NCBI GenBank assembly: GCA_944325545.1
Contig: CALVAM010000010.1
Coordinates: forward strand, 1 to 64,000
Length of the DNA stretch: 64,000 nucleotides
Reading direction: 5' to 3'
Origin: Candidatus Gastranaerophilales bacterium
Lineage (GTDB): Bacteria > Cyanobacteriota > Vampirovibrionia > Gastranaerophilales > Gastranaerophilaceae
In this document: positions 8,156 through 16,155 of the stretch, one piece after another
Position numbering within the stretch: the stretch's first letter is position 1
Layout: the number at the start of each line of letters is the position of its first letter
Notes under the pieces: model-generated
Databases searched by the model: none
The model's input: only the letters and a program-made list of their open reading frames with translations
Told to the model about the DNA's origin: nothing
Made by a program: the position numbers and the translations under genes

Positions 8156-8626
8156 TTATTTATCTAAACATTTTTTTATTACATTTGTTGTAGACTTTCC
8201 TTCTACAAAATCTATAAATTTTACTTTAATATTATTTTTTAAAACGATCTCTTTTTCCGGAAGAGTTTCTAAAGTATAATCCGCTCCTTTTGTATAAAAA
8301 TCTGGCTTCAATTTCTCTAATAAAGCTCCAGGAGATTTTTCTTCAAATATTACCACATAATCTACGCAACTTAAAGCACATAATATTTCTGCTCTATCCA
8401 ATTCATTATTTATTGGTCTATCAGGTCCTTTTATAGATTTTACCGAAGTGTCAGAATTTAACATTACAATAGAATAATCTGCTAACGCTTTTGTTTTCTG
8501 CAGATATCTAACATGACCAATATGAAGAATGTCAAAACAACCATTTGTTGCAACAAATGTTTTACCTAGTTTTTGCTGATGCTTAACAATTGATTGTATT
8601 TCGTTTTGAGATACTAATTTACCCAA
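8156..8626 (-). CDS. rfaE2: D-glycero-beta-D-manno-heptose 1-phosphate adenylyltransferase
   Basis: This 156-residue nucleotidyltransferase matches the C-terminal half of HldE. The HxGH motif is in NGCFDILHIGHVRYLQ, with SDTSVKSIKGPDRPIN and KPDFYTKGADY following. It activates heptose 1-phosphate for the LPS inner core. The kinase half (RfaE1) is not in the window. The start is TTG at 8626, with AAGGAGATAAG nine bases upstream; no ATG is nearby in frame. It sits inside the lipid A run. Confidence 0.9.
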   Translation of the reverse strand: MGKLVSQNEIQSIVKHQQKLGKTFVATNGCFDILHIGHVRYLQKTKALADYSIVMLNSDTSVKSIKGPDRPINNELDRAEILCALSCVDYVVIFEEKSPGALLEKLKPDFYTKGADYTLETLPEKEIVLKNNIKVKFIDFVEGKSTTNVIKKCLDK

Positions 8627-8632
8627 GATAAC

Positions 8633-8848
8633 TTATCTCCTTTTCATTTTGTCAATGGAAATTTGTATTTTATTCTTAATAGATTGAAAAATATCTTGAT
8701 ATTCTATGTTGTTATAATTTTTTTCTAAAGGCTTTTCTTTAGGTAAAATATTACTACTTATTTTTGATAAAGCTTTTTCTGATTTTTTAATTTTTTTCTC
8801 AGTAGGTTTTATTTTTATATTTTTAGCACTAATATTCAATATTTTCAT
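8633..8848 (-). CDS. Lysine-rich small protein of unknown function (71 aa)
   Basis: This is an unrecognised, very basic 71-residue protein with about 20 lysines and one predicted coiled stretch. It has no membrane segment. The gene fits snugly between asd (1 bp) and rfaE2 (6 bp) with an upstream GGGG-type ribosome site, so it is probably translated. It may be a lineage-specific accessory protein; nothing in its sequence suggests an enzyme. Confidence 0.55.
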   Translation of the reverse strand: MKILNISAKNIKIKPTEKKIKKSEKALSKISSNILPKEKPLEKNYNNIEYQDIFQSIKNKIQISIDKMKRR

Positions 8849-8849
8849 A

Positions 8850-9866
8850 TTAAAATAACCCCATTTCTATAACTCTTTTACAAATTCTAACAGTATTTAA
8901 AGCTGCTCCAATCCTCAAATTATCAGCAACACACCATAAAGAAATTCCGTTTTTGAACGCTAAATTTTTTCTGACACGACCCACAAAAACCGGATTTACT
9001 CCATTAGCATCTCTAGTTGTTGGATATTCAAATTTATCCGGATTATCAATCACCTTAACTCCATATGCACTTGATAAAATTTCTCTAGTTTCATCAGGAG
9101 AAATATCTTTCTCAAATTCGATATCAACAGCTTCACTATGTCCATTAAAAACAGGAACTCTTGCCGCAGTACAAGAAATTAAAGTATCTTCTCCTAAATG
9201 CAAAATTTTTCTGGTTTCATTTACAACTTTCATCTCTTCTTTTGTATATCCATTTTCACAAAATACATCAATTTGAGGAATTACGTTAAATGAAATTGGT
9301 TTTTTAAAACATTTATTTTCAAAAGATTTTCCTTCTAAATTAGCAACAGTATCTTCTCTTAATTCATTTATTGCAGCAAGACCAGCACCTGAAACAGCCT
9401 GATAAGTAGAAACAATCAATCTTTTAATACCATATTCTTTTAATGGTTCTAAAACTAACATTAATTGAGATGTTGAACAATTAGGGTTAGCAATAATACC
9501 TTTATGAAATTTTAGGTCGTCATCATTTACACCTGCTATTACAAGAGGAACGTCTTTTTCCATACGAAAGGCAGATGAATTATCTATTATAACTCCGCCA
9601 CGTTTAACAATTTCCGGTGCAAATTTCTGACTTGTTGAACCACCGGCTGAAGCCATAACTATATCTATATTATCAAAGATTTCCGGTGTAGCTTCCTCAA
9701 CGGTATATTCTTTTCCTTTAAAAGTAATTTTTGATCCTGCACTTTTAGAACTTGATAAGAATTTAATGCTTTCAAATTCAACGTTTAATTCTTCAGTAAT
9801 TTTTGTAATTTCTCTTCCAACAACACCTGTTGCTCCTAAAATAGCTATTCTTGGTTTTTTCATCAT
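8850..9866 (-). CDS. asd: Aspartate-semialdehyde dehydrogenase
   Basis: Asd reduces aspartyl phosphate to aspartate semialdehyde for lysine/DAP, threonine and methionine. The 338-residue protein has the NADP-binding GATGVVGRE at the N-terminus, the catalytic cysteine in NPNCSTSQL, and the substrate-binding RVPVFNGHSEAV. The length is normal. A GGAGAAATG ribosome site precedes the start. It is 8 bp from dapB, so two sequential steps of DAP synthesis are cotranscribed. Confidence 0.95.
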   Translation of the reverse strand: MMKKPRIAILGATGVVGREITKITEELNVEFESIKFLSSSKSAGSKITFKGKEYTVEEATPEIFDNIDIVMASAGGSTSQKFAPEIVKRGGVIIDNSSAFRMEKDVPLVIAGVNDDDLKFHKGIIANPNCSTSQLMLVLEPLKEYGIKRLIVSTYQAVSGAGLAAINELREDTVANLEGKSFENKCFKKPISFNVIPQIDVFCENGYTKEEMKVVNETRKILHLGEDTLISCTAARVPVFNGHSEAVDIEFEKDISPDETREILSSAYGVKVIDNPDKFEYPTTRDANGVNPVFVGRVRKNLAFKNGISLWCVADNLRIGAALNTVRICKRVIEMGLF

Positions 9867-9874
9867 TTCTCCTT

Positions 9875-10621
9875 TTAAAGAATATTTTCTAAACCGTATA
9901 CAAAAGTTTTGTTATTAATAATATATCTAACTGCTCTTATAACACCATCCATGTAACATTCTCTATTCATAGAATCATGCCTAATGGTTAAAATTTGACC
10001 GCTCGCACCTAGTATTACTTCCTGAGAAGCAATATATCCTGGCATTCTTACAGAATGTATATGAATATTATTATAGGATGTGGCTCCTCTAGCTCCTTTT
10101 ATAGTTTCAATTTCAGTACAATTTCCAGTTGTAAAATTAGTATTTTCACTAGCCATCATTAAAGCTGTTTTTACAGCCGTTCCTGACGGAGCATCTTTTT
10201 TTTGATTATGATGTAATTCTATTATTTCAGCATTATTGAAATATTTTGCTGCAATTTGAGCAAATTTCATCATAAGTACAGCACCTGTTGAAAAATTTGG
10301 AGCTATCAGGCATCCTAATTTTTTTTCTCCGGATAGTGTTTTTAATACTTCTATTTCATCATCACTTAATCCGGTTGTTCCGATAACAATGTTTATACCA
10401 TTATTCAGACAAAACAAAGCATTTTCATATATTGACTTAGGCTGTGTAAAATCAATTAAAACATCTATTTTAACAGTTTCACTCGCATCTTTAATAGAAA
10501 CAAATTCGCCATTAAAAATATCAATTTTTGCAACAAGAGTAAGGTCCTTAGTGGCTTTTAAAGCTTTTACAACTTCTTGTCCCATTTTCCCATTAGCACC
10601 ACAGACAGCTATATTAACCAT
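9875..10621 (-). CDS. dapB: 4-hydroxy-tetrahydrodipicolinate reductase
   Basis: DapB makes tetrahydrodipicolinate in DAP/lysine synthesis. The 248-residue protein has the nucleotide-binding AVCGANGKMGQE at the N-terminus, and ELHHNQKKDAPSGTA with the catalytic His and Lys. An upstream in-frame extension to 10717 exists, but the start at 10621 is preceded by a strong GGGGAGGA ribosome site and gives the normal family N-terminus. First gene of the seven-gene minus-strand operon that ends with fabZ. Confidence 0.95.
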   Translation of the reverse strand: MVNIAVCGANGKMGQEVVKALKATKDLTLVAKIDIFNGEFVSIKDASETVKIDVLIDFTQPKSIYENALFCLNNGINIVIGTTGLSDDEIEVLKTLSGEKKLGCLIAPNFSTGAVLMMKFAQIAAKYFNNAEIIELHHNQKKDAPSGTAVKTALMMASENTNFTTGNCTEIETIKGARGATSYNNIHIHSVRMPGYIASQEVILGASGQILTIRHDSMNRECYMDGVIRAVRYIINNKTFVYGLENIL

Positions 10622-10643
10622 ATTATTCCTCCCCTCTGTTGTA

Positions 10644-10672
10644 ATTATACTATAAATATAAATTATTGTTAT
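10644..10672 (-). promoter_or_regulatory. Promoter of the dapB-fabZ operon
   Basis: On the minus strand ATAACA (10672-10667), a 17-bp spacer and a perfect TATAAT (10649-10644) precede the start codon by 22 bp. The predicted leader is about 16 nt and holds the GGGGAGGA ribosome site. No lysine riboswitch is seen. Confidence 0.6.
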
Positions 10673-10757
10673 AAGAGTTGTAAATGATAAGATATTAAAT
10701 TTTGTAACAATATGCATAAAGTATGTTATAGATATATAAAATGTGGAATGGTAGAAA

Positions 10758-10835
10758 TATAATCTCTTTTCTTTATTTTCTCCTCCACTCCTTTATCTAA
10801 CGTGAGTTAATGCCGCAACAGATTGCGGCTTTTTG
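10758..10835 (+). ncRNA. Candidate small RNA with CU-rich anti-Shine-Dalgarno seed
   Basis: A perfect TATAAT at 10758-10763 predicts a start near 10770, and a strong hairpin terminator (GCCGCAA 10812-10818 with TTGCGGC 10823-10829, then TTTTTG) ends the transcript near 10835. The roughly 65-nt RNA has no ORF. Its unpaired 5' half contains TTTTCTCCTCCACTCC (10776-10791), complementary to the A/G-rich ribosome sites used across this window. It lies between dapB and a sigma-28 gene. No -35 is clear. The coordinates include the -10. Confidence 0.45.
10812..10834 (+). terminator. Intrinsic terminator of the candidate small RNA
   Basis: GCCGCAA and TTGCGGC form a perfect 7-bp stem with a CAGA loop, followed by five T. 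It faces the plus strand, and no annotated plus-strand gene lies upstream, which is the main reason to propose a small RNA. Confidence 0.8.
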
Positions 10836-10954
10836 TTTTATAAGGAAATGTTGTTGATTTTGAAATTATATTGTTTTGTATCGATTTAAACGTGTTTAAT
10901 TAAAATAGAAAAAAGTGAAAATGTAAATTTTTGTAAATTTTTTTTATAAAAAGC

Positions 10955-10981
10955 TAAAGTTAGAAAAAAAAATGCCGATAT
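10955..10981 (+). promoter_or_regulatory. Sigma-28 (FliA-type) promoter
   Basis: TAAAGTTA at 10955-10962, an 11-bp spacer and GCCGATAT at 10974-10981 match the flagellar consensus TAAAGTTT-N11-GCCGATAA at 14 of 16 positions. It lies 44 bp before the start of the gene at 11026. FliA promoters drive late flagellar genes. Confidence 0.85.
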
Positions 10982-11025
10982 ACAGAGTATAGAACAAAAG
11001 GAAAAGGAAAAAAGGAGACAGCATT

Positions 11026-12510
11026 ATGGGTATGTCAGCATCACAAGCAAGGTTATTAAGTCTACAAGCTAGACAATCAAATCTTGAATATCAAGGTCAA
11101 CAAATTAACCAAGAAAGAAGTGTGTTATCACAACAATGTACAGCTTTATATAACAGTTTATTGGCTATGTCTGTGCCAACACCTCCTTCTACATCTGATT
11201 ATACAACAATTGAGTATTCAGGTACTGATGGAGCTACAACTTTTACTTTAGGCACAGTAAAGCCTTCTGGAGATTTATATAACGTAGAAATTCAACAAAG
11301 TGCCACAGGTGCTGCAATAACAGCTAACTATGGATCTTCTGTTGTTGGTAAAGCAGGTCAAGATATTACTGTTAATCCTGTTCAGCCAAGTTCTGTTCAA
11401 GGAACAGGCGTTTACGAGGTAAAAAATAGTGAACCTTATCAAGAAGGTGATTTTTATGTTGATAATACAGAAATTTCTGGCGATACTTTAGTTAATAGTC
11501 AAGAAGATGTTTCTAATTATATGGAACGAGTTGCTGATGGCTATGTGCCGGTTGAAAAATTTGAAGCTGGTAAAACTTATGTTAAAAAGACTAGTAAAGA
11601 AGATTATGATGCCGCAGAAGATAAGTCAAAATTCAGTCATTTAAGAGAAAAACCTGAAGAGGTTACTTTGAAAATAAAATCTTCTGACTTAGGTAATTAT
11701 TATGTTAGAACATCATCTGGGGATGTTGCGGCTTTATATGAAGGTTCTCCTTATGTTGTAGCAAATGATGACGGAACATATTCATTAAAGTCTTTGGAAG
11801 GTATTGAATATTTTCAACAAGCAAAAGGCGGTTCAACAACCATTACAAATCCAAATGCAGGTGATACTACTGTAGCTGGTCAAACAGTGTATGATTTTAA
11901 TGAAGCATCTAAAATGGAAGAATTTTCATCATTTGATTGGGAAAAATACAGAGAAGCTATTAGAAATTCATATGGTTCAAGTGATGAAAGTATTACAGAA
12001 GATGATTTTTATGTATTTATGACAACAACTGATACAGGTACAAAGACATTACAATTTGCATTAAAATCTGATGTTGATAGTCCTGATGGATTTGCAGAAA
12101 CTTTTTCTTACACTCCAAATGGTAAATATACAACATCAACTCCAACAGATAAGTGTCAATTAGAGTTTGATTCACAAGGTAGAATTACTAAGATTGGTAT
12201 TCCAACAATTGATGCTACATCAGGAGAAGTTATTTCATACAGATATATTGATTTAATAGCAGAAAAAGTTACAGATGATGCAGCTTATCAAGATGCTTAT
12301 AATAAATATGAATATGCTCAATATGAGTATGATAAAAAACAACAAGAAATTAATGCCAAAACTTCTATTATTCAACAAGAAGATAGAAATTTAGAATTAA
12401 AATTACAAAGACTTGATAATGAAAGAACGCAGATTACAACAGAAATAGAAGCTGTAGATAAAGTAATTAATGATAATATTGAATCCAGTTATAAGACATT
12501 TTCAGGTTAA
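11026..12510 (+). CDS. Sigma-28-controlled protein of unknown function, MGMxASQxRLL family
   Basis: I recognise no known family in this 494-residue protein. It has no signal peptide. The N-terminus (1-50) is a Gln-rich amphipathic helix beginning MGMSASQARLL, the centre (50-410) is Ser/Thr/Gly-rich and beta-like, and the last 65 residues are a coiled coil ending in KTFSG. Both ends match the 482-residue protein encoded at 27801-29249. The helix-variable core-helix layout is that of flagellins and other axial export substrates, and a sigma-28 promoter lies upstream with a strong AAAAGGAGACAG ribosome site. I infer a flagellum-exported or flagellum-associated protein. A GC-rich terminator follows, suggesting high expression as a single gene. 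Confidence 0.85.
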   Translation: MGMSASQARLLSLQARQSNLEYQGQQINQERSVLSQQCTALYNSLLAMSVPTPPSTSDYTTIEYSGTDGATTFTLGTVKPSGDLYNVEIQQSATGAAITANYGSSVVGKAGQDITVNPVQPSSVQGTGVYEVKNSEPYQEGDFYVDNTEISGDTLVNSQEDVSNYMERVADGYVPVEKFEAGKTYVKKTSKEDYDAAEDKSKFSHLREKPEEVTLKIKSSDLGNYYVRTSSGDVAALYEGSPYVVANDDGTYSLKSLEGIEYFQQAKGGSTTITNPNAGDTTVAGQTVYDFNEASKMEEFSSFDWEKYREAIRNSYGSSDESITEDDFYVFMTTTDTGTKTLQFALKSDVDSPDGFAETFSYTPNGKYTTSTPTDKCQLEFDSQGRITKIGIPTIDATSGEVISYRYIDLIAEKVTDDAAYQDAYNKYEYAQYEYDKKQQEINAKTSIIQQEDRNLELKLQRLDNERTQITTEIEAVDKVINDNIESSYKTFSG

Positions 12511-12551
12511 TACAATCTTTCTATTTAATATTTTATTCTGGTCGAATATGA

Positions 12552-12585
12552 ATCGAGAGCCCCGACGAGGGGCTCTCGATTTTTT
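12552..12585 (+). terminator. Strong intrinsic terminator
   Basis: ATCGAGAGCCCC (12552-12563) pairs perfectly with GGGGCTCTCGAT (12569-12580) around a 5-nt loop, followed by TTTTT. It ends the 11026-12510 gene. Confidence 0.93.
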
Positions 12586-12590
12586 ATCTG

Positions 12591-12599
12591 TGATATAAT
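12591..12599 (+). promoter_or_regulatory. Extended -10 promoter of rph
   Basis: TGA-TATAAT is a perfect extended -10 element just after the preceding terminator, 23 bp before the rph start. The predicted leader is about 17 nt and carries GGAGG. Confidence 0.6.
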
Positions 12600-12622
12600 T
12601 ATTTTATTGTATGGAGGTTTAT

Positions 12623-13318
12623 ATGAGAGTAGATGGAAGAAAAAATAACGAATTAAGAAATATATGTTTTACTCATAATTTTACAAAGCATGCTTTGGGT
12701 TCTATATTGGTTGAATTTGGTGAAACAAAGGTTATTGTTACTGCTTCTGTAGATTTAAAGAAGCCAAAGTGGATGGATGAGAATGATAATAGAGGTTGGG
12801 TAACTGCTGAATATTCTTTACTTCCTGCGTCTACAAATACTCGTTGTAAAAGGGAAAGAGAAAAAGTTTCAGGAAGGACTCAAGAAATTCAAAGATTAAT
12901 TGGACGTTCTTTGAGAGCTTGTGTAGATTTAGAAAAAATGTCTGGAATGACTATTACAATTGATGCTGATGTTATTCAGGCTGATGGTGGTACAAGGACT
13001 GCAAGTATATGTGGGGGGTATCTTGCTTTAAGAGATGCGTTTGAAAAGCTTATAAAATCAGGTGAGTTAAAAGAAAATCCTATAATTGAACCTGTGGCTG
13101 CTATTTCAATAGGAATAGTTGATGGGGAAATTAAACTTGATTTAAATTATGAAGAAGATTCTCATGCTCAGGTAGATTCAAATGTTATTTTAACTAAAAG
13201 TGGTAAAATAGTAGATTTTCAAACTACTTCAGAAGGTGAACCTTATGAGTTTGATAAAATGATTGAAATATTTAAAATAGCAAAAACTGGTATTGAACAA
13301 ATAATATCTTTGTATTGA
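12623..13318 (+). CDS. rph: Ribonuclease PH
   Basis: RNase PH is a phosphate-dependent 3'-exonuclease that trims tRNA and rRNA ends. The 231-residue protein shows MRVDGRKNNELR, SGRTQEIQRLIGRSLRA with phosphate-binding arginines, and QADGGTRTASICGG. An in-frame ATG at 12611 overlaps the GGAGG ribosome site that serves ATG 12623, so the later start is correct and fits the family N-terminus. Confidence 0.95.
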   Translation: MRVDGRKNNELRNICFTHNFTKHALGSILVEFGETKVIVTASVDLKKPKWMDENDNRGWVTAEYSLLPASTNTRCKREREKVSGRTQEIQRLIGRSLRACVDLEKMSGMTITIDADVIQADGGTRTASICGGYLALRDAFEKLIKSGELKENPIIEPVAAISIGIVDGEIKLDLNYEEDSHAQVDSNVILTKSGKIVDFQTTSEGEPYEFDKMIEIFKIAKTGIEQIISLY

Positions 13319-13372
13319 CGGAGGGTTATTTTGTTTGTAAACTGGTAAGTATGATGTGTGGAGAGGTTTTAT

Positions 13373-14746
13373 ATGGCAGAAAATGAGTTAAAGAGGTTTA
13401 CGACAGCTAAGTTTTTAAGTTTTGCTCTTGGTTTTTTTGGTTTACAGTTTGCGTGGCAAATGAGGATAATTTTGTCAGGTCCTGTAACTGAAGACTTGGG
13501 AGCATCACCTTTTATATTTGGTTTGATTTGGTTGGCGGGACCTTTTACCGGCATGGTTGTTCAACCTCTTATTGGCGCTTTGAGTGATAAAACTACTTCT
13601 ATTTTTGGTAGAAGAAGACCTTATTTACTTGGAGGTGCATTACTTTCTGCGATTGCTCTTTGGGCATTACCGAATTCCGAATATATTACAAACTGTTTGG
13701 GGGCTTTAATACATCTTCATCTTCCTGATTGGTCTGCATTGTTGTTTGCGGCTGCTATGATTTGGATTTTGGATGCTTGTGTTAATATTGCTCAAGGTCC
13801 TTATAGAGCATTAGTTCCTGATGTGGTACCTCAAGAACAACATTCAATTGCAAATTCTTATATTAGTTTGGCTATTGGTTTAGGTTCTGTTGTAGCTGCA
13901 GGAACAGCTCCATTTTTAAAATGGGCATTTAATTATCAGATGTCTATTAATGCACAGTTTATAATGGCTGCATTAGCATTTTCTCTTGGCATGTTATGGA
14001 CTTGTATTGTGATTAAAGAAAAAAGATTTTTGCCTAGACAAGATGAAAATCAAGAAAAATTTGATTTTATTAAGTCTTTAAGAGATTTCTTCGCTTTATC
14101 ACCTGAAGTTGGTAAAATTTGTTGGATGCAATTTTTTACTTGGATAGGTAATATGTGTATGATGATTTATTTTACACAATATTGTGTTCATACAGTTTTT
14201 GGCGTCCCTGATTTGTCTGAAGTTTCTGAAATTGTTAAGGCAAGTTATGATTCTGCAGTTCTTGCTGGTACTAATTTTTCATCTATTTGTTTTGCAATAT
14301 TTAATTTAGTTTGTTTTATTGTGGCTATACCTATTGGAATACTTTCAGTAAAATTTGGAAACAAAAAAGTTCATATTATTTCAATGTTATCAATGGCTCT
14401 TGCGTTCTTAGGAATGGCCTTTTTTACAAATGTTAAAATTGTTGCTATTTTAATGGCTATATCAGGTATTGGTTGGGCTAGTATTTGTGCTTTACCTTTT
14501 GCTATGTTATCTCAGTATATAAAACCCGGAACCGAAGGTTCTGTTATGGGAATTTTTAATATATTTATAGCTGGACCTCAAGTTTTTGTTTGTACTTTGG
14601 TTTCTTGGATAATAAATAGGTGTGATTTTAAGGTTATTGGTGGCGTGAATTATCATTGGGAATACACTTTTTTAATTGGAGCTTTGTGCCTTGTTGTTGC
14701 TGCTTTAATTGCTTCTAGAGTAAGAGATAAATCTGAGGTTTTATAA
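13373..14746 (+). CDS. MFS transporter, SLC45/sucrose-cation symporter type
   Basis: This 457-residue protein has about twelve membrane helices. The N-terminal region (GFFGLQFAWQM, then GLIWLAGPFTGMVVQPLIGALSD, then FGRRRPYLLGG) matches the glycoside-pentoside-hexuronide and SLC45-like carriers that move disaccharides with protons or cations. The substrate cannot be told. The start is ATG 13373, six bases after GGAGAGG; an in-frame GTG at 13358 lies before that site. It shares a base with the next start (TAATG), and probably forms an operon with rph and the radical SAM gene. Confidence 0.85.
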   Translation: MAENELKRFTTAKFLSFALGFFGLQFAWQMRIILSGPVTEDLGASPFIFGLIWLAGPFTGMVVQPLIGALSDKTTSIFGRRRPYLLGGALLSAIALWALPNSEYITNCLGALIHLHLPDWSALLFAAAMIWILDACVNIAQGPYRALVPDVVPQEQHSIANSYISLAIGLGSVVAAGTAPFLKWAFNYQMSINAQFIMAALAFSLGMLWTCIVIKEKRFLPRQDENQEKFDFIKSLRDFFALSPEVGKICWMQFFTWIGNMCMMIYFTQYCVHTVFGVPDLSEVSEIVKASYDSAVLAGTNFSSICFAIFNLVCFIVAIPIGILSVKFGNKKVHIISMLSMALAFLGMAFFTNVKIVAILMAISGIGWASICALPFAMLSQYIKPGTEGSVMGIFNIFIAGPQVFVCTLVSWIINRCDFKVIGGVNYHWEYTFLIGALCLVVAALIASRVRDKSEVL

Positions 14747-16155
14747 TGAATGAAACTACCAAGGTCAAAGGAAAGGTATTATTAATTTACCCTCCGTCTC
14801 CGGTGTTAAATAGAGAGGATAGATGTCAGCAACCTACAAAGGAATTATTAGTTATACCTCCCTTGCCACCTACTGATTTGATGTATTTAGCATCTATTTC
14901 TGAAAATTGCGGTTATGAAGCTATGATAAGAGATTATAGTCAAGGAGGAGATTTAATTTCTGATTTAAAAAGTTTTAAACCGGATTTTTTGGTTGCAAAT
15001 ATTGCTACTCCAACTTTTAAGTCTGATATAGACGCCTTAAAATTAGCTAAAGAAATTTTGCCTAATGTTACGATAATAGTAAAAGGAGCATCTTTTTTAA
15101 CATATAATACTAATGCGATTTATGAAAATTCTTTTATTGATTATGTGATAATTGGAGAGGCGGAACTTACTTTAAAGGATATATTGGAGGGTGTTCCTAA
15201 TAATGAAATTTTAGGGATTTGTTATAGAGAAAATTTTCAGCCTGTAAAAACAGAGAAAAGGCCTTTTATTGAAAATCTTGATATATTACCGTTTCCTGCA
15301 AGACATTTGGTTGATAATTCAAAGTATATAAGACCTGACAATGGTAAAATTCAAGCTGTTGTTAAGGTTTCCAGAGGGTGTCCTTATCATTGTTTTTTCT
15401 GTCTTGCAACTCCTGTTAGCGGTGCAAAAGTAAGAGTGCGTTCCGCTGAAAATATTATTGCGGAATTAAGGGAATGTGTTGAAAAATATAATATCAGAAA
15501 TTTTCTTTTTTGGTCTGATATTTTTAATTTTGATAGAGAATGGACTATAGATTTATGTAAGAAAATTATTGATAGTGGTTTAAAAATTACTTGGTCTTCT
15601 AATACAAGAGCCAATACAATAGATGATGAGATGGCAAAATTTATGTATAAAGCAGGTTGTCGTCTTGTGAGTATTGGAGTCGAAAGTGGTTCTCAAGCTA
15701 TGCTTAATAATATAGGTAAAAAGTTAAGTTTAGATGAAATCAGAAGTACTGTTAAAATTTTGAAGAAAAATAAGATAAAAATTTATAATTATTTTGTAAT
15801 TGGTCTTCCTTGGGAAACTGAGGAAACTGTAGAAGAAACTATAAAATTTGCAATAGAGTTGGATAGTAATTTTGTTAGTTTTTATACAGCGACTCCTCTT
15901 CCAGGGACTAAATACTTCGCTTATGCAATGTTAAATAAATTAGTTGATGGGAATATGGATTTTACAAAGGCTTATTTTGAGCCGGTTGTAAAATCTCATA
16001 CTTTAACAAAAGAAAGAATTTTTGAGTTGCACAAACAAGCGGTAAGAAGATTTTACTTAAGACCTAAATTTATTATAAAGACTTTATTATCATTGAGAAG
16101 TTTTGCCGAGTTTAAAAATTATTTCATAGCTGGGCTTAATTTACTTCGTCATTAG
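14746..16155 (+). CDS. B12-binding-type radical SAM protein
   Basis: This 469-residue protein has an N-terminal Rossmann-like, B12-binding-type domain (residues 5-150; YPPSPV, then PPTDLMYLASISENCGYEA) followed by a radical SAM barrel with the CxxxCxxC cluster in RGCPYHCFFC. The B12 lower-ligand DxHxxG motif is not seen, so cobalamin binding is uncertain. Relatives include BchE, hopanoid and other methyltransferase or cyclase enzymes; the substrate is unknown. Its last 15 bp overlap the end of the convergent gene at 16141. Confidence 0.85.
   Translation: MNETTKVKGKVLLIYPPSPVLNREDRCQQPTKELLVIPPLPPTDLMYLASISENCGYEAMIRDYSQGGDLISDLKSFKPDFLVANIATPTFKSDIDALKLAKEILPNVTIIVKGASFLTYNTNAIYENSFIDYVIIGEAELTLKDILEGVPNNEILGICYRENFQPVKTEKRPFIENLDILPFPARHLVDNSKYIRPDNGKIQAVVKVSRGCPYHCFFCLATPVSGAKVRVRSAENIIAELRECVEKYNIRNFLFWSDIFNFDREWTIDLCKKIIDSGLKITWSSNTRANTIDDEMAKFMYKAGCRLVSIGVESGSQAMLNNIGKKLSLDEIRSTVKILKKNKIKIYNYFVIGLPWETEETVEETIKFAIELDSNFVSFYTATPLPGTKYFAYAMLNKLVDGNMDFTKAYFEPVVKSHTLTKERIFELHKQAVRRFYLRPKFIIKTLLSLRSFAEFKNYFIAGLNLLRH

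Noticed and set aside
10622-10717. N-terminal extension of dapB (32 residues, hydrophobic)
   Set aside because: It could look like a signal anchor, but the region holds the promoter and the ribosome site of the 10621 start, and DapB is cytoplasmic.
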